From positions 1 to 64,000 of the forward strand of contig JBKCPL010000027.1 of assembly GCA_046309355.1 (NCBI GenBank): a DNA stretch of 64,000 bases, read 5' to 3'. Origin of the DNA: CAYSBE01 sp046309355. Lineage in GTDB: Bacteria; Bacteroidota; Bacteroidia; UKL13-3. Every line of letters begins with the position of its first letter. Within the stretch, counting starts at the first letter, position 1. Shown here piece by piece: positions 17,658-24,078 of this stretch. The notes beneath the pieces are model-generated. The model saw only the letters and a program-made list of their open reading frames with translations. It was not told where the DNA came from and did no database searches. A program made the position numbers and the translations under genes.

Positions 17658-17879
17658 TTGACAAACGAAAGCATTCGCGAACGCAACGATAAAAAAATAG
17701 CCACGGTGGTTAGGTACTTCAACATCATCATGGCTATTTTTTATTTAACGGCCGCAGCAGTATTACTGGCTTTGCCCAATGTTTTTACTATCGATACAAC
17801 AACTCGGTATGGTGTCAGCATTATATTTGCAGTGTATGGTTTATACAGGTTTTACCGCATAGTAAACAAAAACAGATGA
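17658..17879 (+). CDS. Small two-helix membrane protein, TTG start
   Basis: A 73-residue protein with two hydrophobic helices (YFNIIMAIFYLTAAAVLLAL and YGVSIIFAVYGLYRFYRIV). It starts at a TTG 11 bp after the tonB stop and its stop codon overlaps the next gene's ATG (ATGA), so it is very probably translated with its neighbours. I do not recognise a named family. Its position between tonB and the PstS-like gene suggests a link to the energy-transduction complex, but that is inference. Confidence 0.75.
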   Translation: MTNESIRERNDKKIATVVRYFNIIMAIFYLTAAAVLLALPNVFTIDTTTRYGVSIIFAVYGLYRFYRIVNKNR

Positions 17880-18832
17880 AAAAATCCGTGTACTTCTCGT
17901 CAACTCTACTCCTTACTGTTGTCTTGCTAGCTTGTGCATGTGGCCAATCGGGCTCAAACAAGAAGAATGATGACACAGCCACCAGCGGCCATATATACAT
18001 TGCTGCAGATGAATCCATTCGTCCGATAATCGAGGCACAGGAAGCCGTTTTCGAATCAATCTATCCGAAAGCACATATTGATATAATTTATACAAACGAA
18101 TTCAATGCCATCAAGCTGCTTGCCGATGACTCCGTTCGTTTGGCAATAGTTACACGAGATATGTATGCCGATGAACAGGCACCGATGGATGCAATAAAAA
18201 TCAGACCACGTTACTCTCCCGTGGCATATGATGCCATAGCCATCATTTTAAATCAGGAAAACCACGATACAGTATTTACTATTGAACAGCTGGCCAACAT
18301 CCTTAATGGAACGTATACGCATTGGAATCAATTAAATCCTGCATACAGCAGCAAATCCATAAATGTAGTATTTGATAGCCCTAAGTCAGGCGCGGTTCGT
18401 ATGCTTAGAGATTCATTACTCAAAGGCGGTGAATTAGGTAAACAATGTTTTGCTGTTCACTCAAACCGCGATGTGATAGACTATGTGGCTAACAACAAAG
18501 ATGCATTGGGCATTATAGGTGTAGCGTGGATCAGCGACCGCGATGATTCAACAAGCAATTCATTTATCAAACGAATTCGTGTAGCTGAACTTGTACCGCA
18601 TAATCCTGAAACTGCCGAGGCACCAACGATGAAGCCTTACCAAGCTTACATAGCGCTGAAACAATATCCGCTATGGCGCAAAGTGCAAATAATAAGCCGT
18701 GAAGCTCGTGTAGGTTTAGGCACAGGATTTGCAAGTTTTGTTGCCAGTGACCGGGGTCAGCGTATTGTACTAAAGTCAGGTTTGGTTCCCGCCCTTGCCC
18801 CGGTTCGTATTGTACAATTGAATTCTAACTAA
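17876..18832 (+). CDS. PstS-like phosphate-binding-fold lipoprotein
   Basis: A periplasmic binding protein of the PstS family. The N-terminus has a lipobox (LLAC, Cys about residue 20) after a signal sequence. The mature part shows SGHIYIAADESIRPIIEAQ, LANILNGTYTHWNQL, and a phosphate-loop-like DSPKSGAVRMLRDSLL. The 318-residue length is normal. No PstC, PstA or PstB genes are nearby. It is instead in the TonB operon, overlapping the small membrane gene and 16 bp before a TPR gene, so a role other than phosphate uptake is plausible. The family is clear but the ligand is unknown. Confidence 0.82.
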   Translation: MKKSVYFSSTLLLTVVLLACACGQSGSNKKNDDTATSGHIYIAADESIRPIIEAQEAVFESIYPKAHIDIIYTNEFNAIKLLADDSVRLAIVTRDMYADEQAPMDAIKIRPRYSPVAYDAIAIILNQENHDTVFTIEQLANILNGTYTHWNQLNPAYSSKSINVVFDSPKSGAVRMLRDSLLKGGELGKQCFAVHSNRDVIDYVANNKDALGIIGVAWISDRDDSTSNSFIKRIRVAELVPHNPETAEAPTMKPYQAYIALKQYPLWRKVQIISREARVGLGTGFASFVASDRGQRIVLKSGLVPALAPVRIVQLNSN

Positions 18833-18848
18833 GAAATAACCTAACACC

Positions 18849-20456
18849 ATGAGATTTACATCCTTCCTTATTTCAGCTCTTTTTATCCTGCACGTTCAGG
18901 CCCAAAACATGACTGATGGTTTGCTAGCACTCGATTGCGAGAAGTACGAACAAGCCAGAAATATATTTACGCAAATAACCGAGAAAGAGCCCACCAACGG
19001 TTTAGCTTATTATTATCTGGGGCAGGCATATATCCAACTGCTTAAACCGGACATGGCCAAGGAGTCATTTCAAAAAGGTATAGCAGCTGAACCCAATAAC
19101 CCGGCAAACTATGCAGGTGCTGGTCAAATGTTGCTGGAAGAGGGCAAAGTAGCAGAAGCAAAGCAGCAGTTTGAAAAAGCGCTAAGTTTCAGCCGCACAA
19201 AAGATGGTCGCTATAAAGATGTAAATGCCATTCGCTTTGTGGCCGATGCCATGATAGCTACTGAGAATAATAAATTAACTGACGATGCGGTTACACTTAT
19301 AGAAGCAGGACTGGAAGTAGCTAAAAAAACTTACGACTTCTACATTACTGCAGGCGATGTGTATATCGAGAAAAATGATGGAGGCAAATCGGCTACGAAT
19401 TACGAAAAAGCTGCTGCCTTGGAAAAAAACAATCCTAAGGCGTTGGTAAGGGTGGCCTATATATGGCTCAAAGTTCGGAATGCTGAGGCTACGCTTAATG
19501 AATTAAAAAAAGTTGGAGAGTTGGATAGCAACTATGCTCCGGGCCTCAAAGCCTTTTCGGAATATTACTACCTTACCCGTCAGTTCGAAAAAGCGAAGGT
19601 AGCCTACACCCGATATCTTGAAAACTCAGAACGCAGTACGGCCAATCAATCGCGTTTCGTGCGTATACTGTTCCGTACGAAAGATTATAAAAGTACGCTC
19701 GCTCTAATCAATGAACTGCTTGCCTCCGATAAAAGCGATGTTTATTTGTACCGCATGGGCGGTTATAGCTGTTATGAAATAGGTAATGAATTAAAAGACA
19801 CCAATTATTACCGTCAGGGGCTGAACATGATGACTGAGTTCATGAAACGAATTGAACAGAATAAGATACTCTCCAATGATTACGAATACCTGGGCAAGTT
19901 ATACTCACGCCTACCCGGCAATGATAGTTTAGCAACATATTATATTGAAAAGGCATTGGAAACTGATCCCAACAAAACAGATTTATACAAAGAAGCCGCT
20001 GTTATTTATCAAAAAATGAAAAAGTTTGAAAAAGCCATTGCGTGTATGGAAATCTATATTGGAAATGCTAGTAAAGTAACGGCAGCCGACTACTACCTGC
20101 TGGGTATAAATGCATACTTCAACGCACGATATACAAAATCTGACTCTGCCTTCACCCGTGTGAGCGAAATTAGACCCGACTTTGCTGATGCCTATTATTG
20201 GAGGGGCAACTGCAATGCAGCTATGGATCCCGAATATAAAGATACACTGGCCAGATTCAATTATGAGCGCTATACATCGTTAGCTGAATCTCAACCGGAG
20301 AAAAACAGAAAGAACCTGATAGTTTCTTACGAATTCCTGGGTTCCTATGCTATACAAAAAGATGATACTAAAACGGCTAAATTGTATTTCACTAAAATTG
20401 TGGCCTTAGATCCTCAAAACACACGCGCTAAAGATATTCTGAAGCAATTGAAGTAG
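18849..20456 (+). CDS. Secreted tetratricopeptide-repeat protein
   Basis: A 535-residue protein with a signal peptide (MRFTSFLISALFILHVQAQ) and TPR repeats through nearly its whole length, for example GLAYYYLGQAYIQLLKPDMAKESFQKGIAAEPNNPANY, YYLTRQFEKAKVAYTRYLE and SYEFLGSYAIQKDDTKTAKLYFTKIVALDPQN. TPRs mediate protein binding; no enzymatic domain is visible. It ends the exbB-to-TPR run of seven genes. Its placement suggests a periplasmic scaffold for this cluster. The partner is unknown. Confidence 0.85.
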   Translation: MRFTSFLISALFILHVQAQNMTDGLLALDCEKYEQARNIFTQITEKEPTNGLAYYYLGQAYIQLLKPDMAKESFQKGIAAEPNNPANYAGAGQMLLEEGKVAEAKQQFEKALSFSRTKDGRYKDVNAIRFVADAMIATENNKLTDDAVTLIEAGLEVAKKTYDFYITAGDVYIEKNDGGKSATNYEKAAALEKNNPKALVRVAYIWLKVRNAEATLNELKKVGELDSNYAPGLKAFSEYYYLTRQFEKAKVAYTRYLENSERSTANQSRFVRILFRTKDYKSTLALINELLASDKSDVYLYRMGGYSCYEIGNELKDTNYYRQGLNMMTEFMKRIEQNKILSNDYEYLGKLYSRLPGNDSLATYYIEKALETDPNKTDLYKEAAVIYQKMKKFEKAIACMEIYIGNASKVTAADYYLLGINAYFNARYTKSDSAFTRVSEIRPDFADAYYWRGNCNAAMDPEYKDTLARFNYERYTSLAESQPEKNRKNLIVSYEFLGSYAIQKDDTKTAKLYFTKIVALDPQNTRAKDILKQLK

Positions 20457-20465
20457 CAGCGGAGA

Positions 20466-20798
20466 TTACTTCATCAACTTATGTATCTCCTGCTCGAGAG
20501 CTATCGTTAGTACTTCCAGTTCAGCAATATGCTCGCTAATGGAATTTTTCTCTTCATTCAACTTAGCTTCATGTTCGATGGAGGTAATTAATTCGGTAGC
20601 GCGGGTATTTCCAAGCATAGAAACGGCCGATTTACACCGATGAGCTGCTGATGCCAGCTGTGTTTTATCACCGCTTGCCGCCAGAGATTTCAGCGCACGT
20701 ATGTCAGGCATAGTCTGGTTAATAAACATACCCAGTATGTCATTTATAAAAACTGTGTCGCCTCCTGAAACCTGCTTTAAATAGGTTAAATCAATCAT
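20466..20798 (-). CDS. Stand-alone histidine phosphotransfer (HPt) domain protein
   Basis: A 110-residue single-domain HPt protein. The phospho-accepting histidine is His53 in ASAAHRCKSAVSMLG, the normal HPt context (H-x-x-K-[SG]). It would relay phosphate between a hybrid kinase and a response regulator. Neither partner is encoded in the window. The gene is alone on the minus strand, convergent with the TPR gene and divergent from the NlpC/P60 gene. Confidence 0.9.
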   Translation of the reverse strand: MIDLTYLKQVSGGDTVFINDILGMFINQTMPDIRALKSLAASGDKTQLASAAHRCKSAVSMLGNTRATELITSIEHEAKLNEEKNSISEHIAELEVLTIALEQEIHKLMK

Positions 20799-20888
20799 AT
20801 ATTAGGGTTTGTTCGTAAGCGCATGATAGAATAACGCACACGTAAAGTCAAATGAGTAATCCACAGACTATGTTAACACTATATTTAC

Positions 20889-20896
20889 TAACTTTG
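20889..20896 (+). promoter_or_regulatory. -7 box upstream of the SH3-NlpC/P60 gene
   Basis: TAACTTTG matches TAnnTTTG, 7 bp before the ATG at 20904. No -33 TTTG is clear at the expected distance. Confidence 0.4.
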
Positions 20897-20903
20897 TTGC
20901 ATA

Positions 20904-21644
20904 ATGAATAGCGGAATATGCACACTAGCTGCAGTACCTGTGCGCAGCGAACCATCATCAAAAGCGGAAATGACCAACATGATTTTGTTTGGTGAAACAT
21001 TTCAGTTGAACGAAATCCAAGGCGAATGGATACACATAACCGGTGATTACGATCAGTACTCAGGTTGGTTGAATGAGAAATATATCACCCCCCTTTTAAA
21101 CAAGCCTGTTACTTCTACCCCACTCCGACAATTTCCTGTAGCTGTTTGCGTAGCGGTTGATCAACCACCATTACTGCTGCTTCCGGGCTCATCACTGCCC
21201 GACCTGGTTACGAACAGTTTTTATATAAATGAAAAAAAATATTCCATTGCCTTGCAGAATAATGAGGTAAGTGATGCCGTTACCTTTGCAAGACTGTTTA
21301 TCAATGCGCCATACCTGTGGGGAGGTCGATCTTTATTTGGAATGGATTGCTCAGGACTAACTCAGGTAGTATACAAGTTATGCGGTACCAAAATACCCCG
21401 TGATGCCTCGCAGCAGGCAATGACTGGAGAAGATGTTTCATTCCGAAGTGCTGTATTGCCCGGTGACTTGGCATTTTTTGACAACGAGGAAGGGCTTATT
21501 ACACATGTAGGCATTATGGTCGATACCGATACGATAATACATGCTTCGGGCAGAGTGCGTGTTGACAAATTGGATGATTATGGCATATGGAATGCCGATT
21601 TACAACAGCACACACATAAGCTCAGAATAATTAAGCGCATGTAA
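20904..21644 (+). CDS. SH3b-NlpC/P60 peptidase (cell-wall peptide cleavage)
   Basis: A C40 peptidase with an N-terminal SH3b domain (GICTLAAVPVRSEPSSKAEMTNMILFGE through WIHITGDYDQYSGWL). The NlpC/P60 catalytic triad is visible: Cys149 in GMDCSGLTQ, His201 in THVGIMVD and His213 in IIHASGRVRV. There is no signal peptide, unlike the other NlpC/P60 gene in this window, so it may be cytoplasmic and recycle murein peptides in the manner of YkfC. That substrate is inferred from architecture. The 246-residue length fits. Confidence 0.9.
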   Translation: MNSGICTLAAVPVRSEPSSKAEMTNMILFGETFQLNEIQGEWIHITGDYDQYSGWLNEKYITPLLNKPVTSTPLRQFPVAVCVAVDQPPLLLLPGSSLPDLVTNSFYINEKKYSIALQNNEVSDAVTFARLFINAPYLWGGRSLFGMDCSGLTQVVYKLCGTKIPRDASQQAMTGEDVSFRSAVLPGDLAFFDNEEGLITHVGIMVDTDTIIHASGRVRVDKLDDYGIWNADLQQHTHKLRIIKRM

Positions 21645-21690
21645 AACCCCAGTGCGGCTATTTTGTTATAATTAAATAAATCATATCAAC

Positions 21691-22176
21691 ATGACACTTA
21701 AAAAAGGCGACAAAGCACCCTCATTTACCTTAGTAAACAGCGATAAAAAAAAGGTATCATTAGAAGATTTTAAAGGAAAAAATCTGATAGTTCACTTCTT
21801 CCCTGCATCCTTTACAGGGGTATGCACCACACAGTTGTGCACTGTGCGCGATGCCATTCATTTATACAGCAACGACAAAGCGGAAGTAGTTGCCATATCG
21901 GTTGATTTGCCTCATACGCTAGCTAAGTTTAAAGAAGACCAAAATCTAAACTTTCAACTGCTTTCCGACTTCAACAAAGAAGCTATACGTGCCTATGGAA
22001 CCATTTACGAGGAGTGGATTCTGGGACTAAAAGGCGTAGCTAAACGTTCAGCATTTGTCATTGATGGAGATGGTATTATTCAATATGCCGAAGTATTGGA
22101 AAATGCCGGAGAGTTGCCAAATTTCGAAGCCATCAACGAAACCCTAAAACAACTAGGCGTTTCGGCAAGTGCTTAA
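21691..22176 (+). CDS. Peroxiredoxin (AhpC/TSA superfamily)
   Basis: A thiol peroxidase of 161 residues. The peroxidatic cysteine is Cys45 in FPASFTGVCTTQLCTVRD, with Thr42 in the usual position and a second Cys50 nearby. KGDKAPSFTLVNSDKKKVSLEDFKGKNLIVHFF is the standard thioredoxin-fold N-terminus. The motif places it near the AhpE/PrxQ-like groups; the exact subgroup cannot be fixed by eye. It is close to trxB and ytxJ, which would supply reducing equivalents. Confidence 0.9.
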   Translation: MTLKKGDKAPSFTLVNSDKKKVSLEDFKGKNLIVHFFPASFTGVCTTQLCTVRDAIHLYSNDKAEVVAISVDLPHTLAKFKEDQNLNFQLLSDFNKEAIRAYGTIYEEWILGLKGVAKRSAFVIDGDGIIQYAEVLENAGELPNFEAINETLKQLGVSASA

Positions 22177-22204
22177 TATCCGAAACGTGAAATGTATTTC
22201 AAAG

Positions 22205-22240
22205 AACCTTCGGAATTCAAAAGCCGAAGGTTTTTTATTT
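22205..22240 (+). terminator. Rho-independent terminator after the peroxiredoxin gene
   Basis: AACCTTCGG and CCGAAGGTT form a 9-bp stem around a 10-nt loop (aattcaaaag), followed by a run of T with TTTTTT and TTTT. Confidence 0.85.
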
Positions 22241-22246
22241 TAACTC

Positions 22247-22276
22247 TTGCAATACACGCATTTCAGCCTATATTTG
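22247..22276 (+). promoter_or_regulatory. Consensus Bacteroidota promoter for tRNA-Arg
   Basis: TTG at 22247-22249 and TATATTTG at 22269-22276 are separated by exactly 19 bp, the Bacteroidota housekeeping sigma arrangement (TTTG-N19-TAnnTTTG). It lies 19 bp before the tRNA. Confidence 0.75.
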
Positions 22277-22295
22277 CTGCCCGTTCATCGGAATC

Positions 22296-22372
22296 GGTTT
22301 CGTAGCTCAACTGAATAGAGCATCTGACTACGGATCAGAAGGTTACAGGTTTGAATCCTGTCGAGACCACCA
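22296..22372 (+). tRNA. tRNA-Arg (anticodon ACG)
   Basis: A complete cloverleaf can be drawn. The acceptor stem is GGTTTCG/CGAGACC, the D-arm GCTC/GAGC, the anticodon stem TCTGA/TCAGA with loop CTACGGA (anticodon ACG), and the T-arm ACAGG/CCTGT with loop TTTGAAT. The 3' ACCA (discriminator A plus CCA) is encoded, at 22369-22372. The ACG anticodon would be edited to ICG by TadA to read CGU, CGC and CGA. Confidence 0.95.
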
Positions 22373-22374
22373 CT

Positions 22375-22398
22375 AAGCCACCACACGGTGGCTTTTTT
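22375..22398 (+). terminator. Rho-independent terminator after tRNA-Arg
   Basis: GCCACC (22377-22382), loop ACAC, GGTGGC (22387-22392), then TTTTTT. The remainder of 22399-22516 up to trxB shows only a weak TAAATTTC promoter-like box. Confidence 0.85.
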
Positions 22399-22516
22399 AT
22401 TGCTTTCTCACACGGATTTATACTTTGGTTCGTAAAAAATGATGTTTATAAAATCAGTAGAAGGTTACCAATTGCAGCTATACATTTACCGCATTAACTA
22501 GTAAATTTCGTTTGCC

Positions 22517-23479
22517 ATGACAGATACACAAAAACCTATTGAATGCCTTATAATAGGCAGCGGTCCGGCCGGTTATACAGCTGCCATTTATGCTGCACGT
22601 GCCGATATGAAACCTATCATGTATGTAGGTATGCAACCCGGTGGCCAACTCACTATTACCACCGATGTTGAAAACTACCCGGGCTATCCCGATGGAATTA
22701 TGGGTCCTGAAATGATGGAACTGTTTCGCAAACAAGCTGAACGTTTTGGCACCGACATACGTTACGGTATGGTAACAGCTGTTGATTTCAGCGGCAAACC
22801 ACCTTACAAAGTACAGATAGATGAAAAAGATGAACTCTATGCCGAAACCATAATCATAGCTACAGGTGCAAGTGCCAAGTGGCTGGGCATTCCATCCGAA
22901 GAGAAGCTGAATGGCAAAGGAGTTTCGGCATGTGCCGTATGCGATGGTTTCTTTTTTCGCGGCAAAGATGTAGCCATTGTAGGTGCTGGAGATACTGCCT
23001 GTGAAGAAGCCAGCTACCTGGCTAAAATTTGCACCAAGGTATATATGCTTGTACGCAGAGATGAATTCAGAGCCTCAAAAGCCATGCAGCACCGTGTAAT
23101 GAATACGCCCAATATTGAAGTGCTTTTTAACAGCGAAACCGATGAAATTTTAGGCGACCAGAAAGTAGAAGGTGTGCGTGTAAAAAACAACAAAACAGGA
23201 GAAACCAAAGAATTAAGCATACAAGGATTTTTTGTTGCCATAGGCCATCAACCCAATACAGGCATATTCAAAGATTTTATTTCGATGGACGAAACCGGAT
23301 ACATTATTACACAACCGGATTCAACTCGAACCAATATTGAAGGTGTATTTGCCTGTGGAGATGCACAGGATAAAGTATACCGACAAGCTGTAACGGCTGC
23401 CGGAACAGGCTGTATGGCTGCGCTAGATGCTGAACGATACCTGGCAGCCAAACACAGTGGCGAATCTTCACATGCATAA
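22517..23479 (+). CDS. trxB: TrxB, thioredoxin-disulfide reductase
   Basis: An NADPH-dependent flavoenzyme that reduces thioredoxin or related thiols. The 320-residue protein has the FAD site IIGSGPAGYTAAIYAARA, the redox pair C139-A-V-C142 in SACAVCDGFFF, the NADPH site IVGAGDTACEEASYLA and the FAD-binding GVFACGDAQDKVYRQAVTAAGTGC. Its stop overlaps the ytxJ start (TAATG), so the two are translationally coupled. That pairing leaves open a bacillithiol-disulfide reductase role, though the CxxC indicates a thioredoxin reductase. Confidence 0.94.
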   Translation: MTDTQKPIECLIIGSGPAGYTAAIYAARADMKPIMYVGMQPGGQLTITTDVENYPGYPDGIMGPEMMELFRKQAERFGTDIRYGMVTAVDFSGKPPYKVQIDEKDELYAETIIIATGASAKWLGIPSEEKLNGKGVSACAVCDGFFFRGKDVAIVGAGDTACEEASYLAKICTKVYMLVRRDEFRASKAMQHRVMNTPNIEVLFNSETDEILGDQKVEGVRVKNNKTGETKELSIQGFFVAIGHQPNTGIFKDFISMDETGYIITQPDSTRTNIEGVFACGDAQDKVYRQAVTAAGTGCMAALDAERYLAAKHSGESSHA

Positions 23480-23826
23480 TGGAAACCATGCTTCAATGGA
23501 ATACCCTTAATGAAATAGGCCAGCTGGATTTGCTGGTTGACGAATCGTATCAAATTCCGGTAGTTATTTTCAAACACAGCACCCGATGCTCTATAAGCAG
23601 CGCAGCACTTGGCCGAATGCAACGCGGATGGACAGATCAACACATGAAGGCCAAAGCCTATTACCTTGATTTAATTGCACACAGAGACGTATCAAACCGC
23701 ATTGCCTTACTGTTTGATGTTGAACACCAATCGCCACAGGTAATAGTAGTAAGAAACAGCAAAGCAGTATATGATGCTTCGCACAGCATGATTCTGCCCG
23801 ATGATTTAGTGCCTCATCTTAAGTAG
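23479..23826 (+). CDS. ytxJ: YtxJ-type bacillithiol-system redox protein
   Basis: A 115-residue monothiol thioredoxin-fold protein. The active-site segment FKHSTRCSISSAAL carries a single Cys37, as in YtxJ (monothiol bacilliredoxin), and the later PQVIVVRNSKAVYDASHS is typical. YtxJ proteins are predicted to remove bacillithiol from mixed disulfides. The start shares a base with the trxB stop. This implies the organism makes bacillithiol, but bshA, bshB and bshC are not in the window. Confidence 0.88.
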   Translation: METMLQWNTLNEIGQLDLLVDESYQIPVVIFKHSTRCSISSAALGRMQRGWTDQHMKAKAYYLDLIAHRDVSNRIALLFDVEHQSPQVIVVRNSKAVYDASHSMILPDDLVPHLK

Positions 23827-24034
23827 CATTGCATAACTGGAGTGCTTACGCACTCGTCTACATTGGTTGATAGTATTTAACTACATACGAGGTTATTCAT
23901 TTGCATTTACGTAATGAATGCATCTTACCTATAATTTAGGTTTAGGCACAAAATTGTATATTTATGGTAAAAATAAACCGTCTCTTATATTTTTATACAA
24001 AATTGTAAACCTAAAAACTATGAATGTCTTTACT
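23827..24034. other. Intergenic region with an imperfect inverted repeat
   Basis: No gene is visible. TTTAGG with ACAAAATTGTAT (about 23936-23960) is mirrored by ATACAAAATTGT with CCTAAA (about 23995-24016), giving an imperfect inverted repeat around the AT-rich middle. It ends just before the operator-like site of the amylase gene and may be a leader element or terminator remnant. Confidence 0.4.
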
Positions 24035-24053
24035 AAGTGTTATTTTTACACTT
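24035..24053. promoter_or_regulatory. Operator-like palindrome upstream of the T9SS amylase
   Basis: AAGTGTTATTTTTACACTT: half-sites GTGT and ACAC with the same 15-bp frame (24037-24051) as three other sites in this locus, with one mismatch to GTGTA-N5-TACAC. A further ACACTTTATAC is directly repeated at 24048-24058 and 24064-24074. It ends 26 bp before the start codon. Confidence 0.55.
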
Positions 24054-24078
24054 TATACCATAAACACTTTATACTTAA

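Noticed and set aside
17876..18832. Assignment of the PstS-like gene to a phosphate uptake operon
   Set aside because: No pstC, pstA, pstB or phoU genes are nearby and it is in the TonB operon, so only the fold is claimed.
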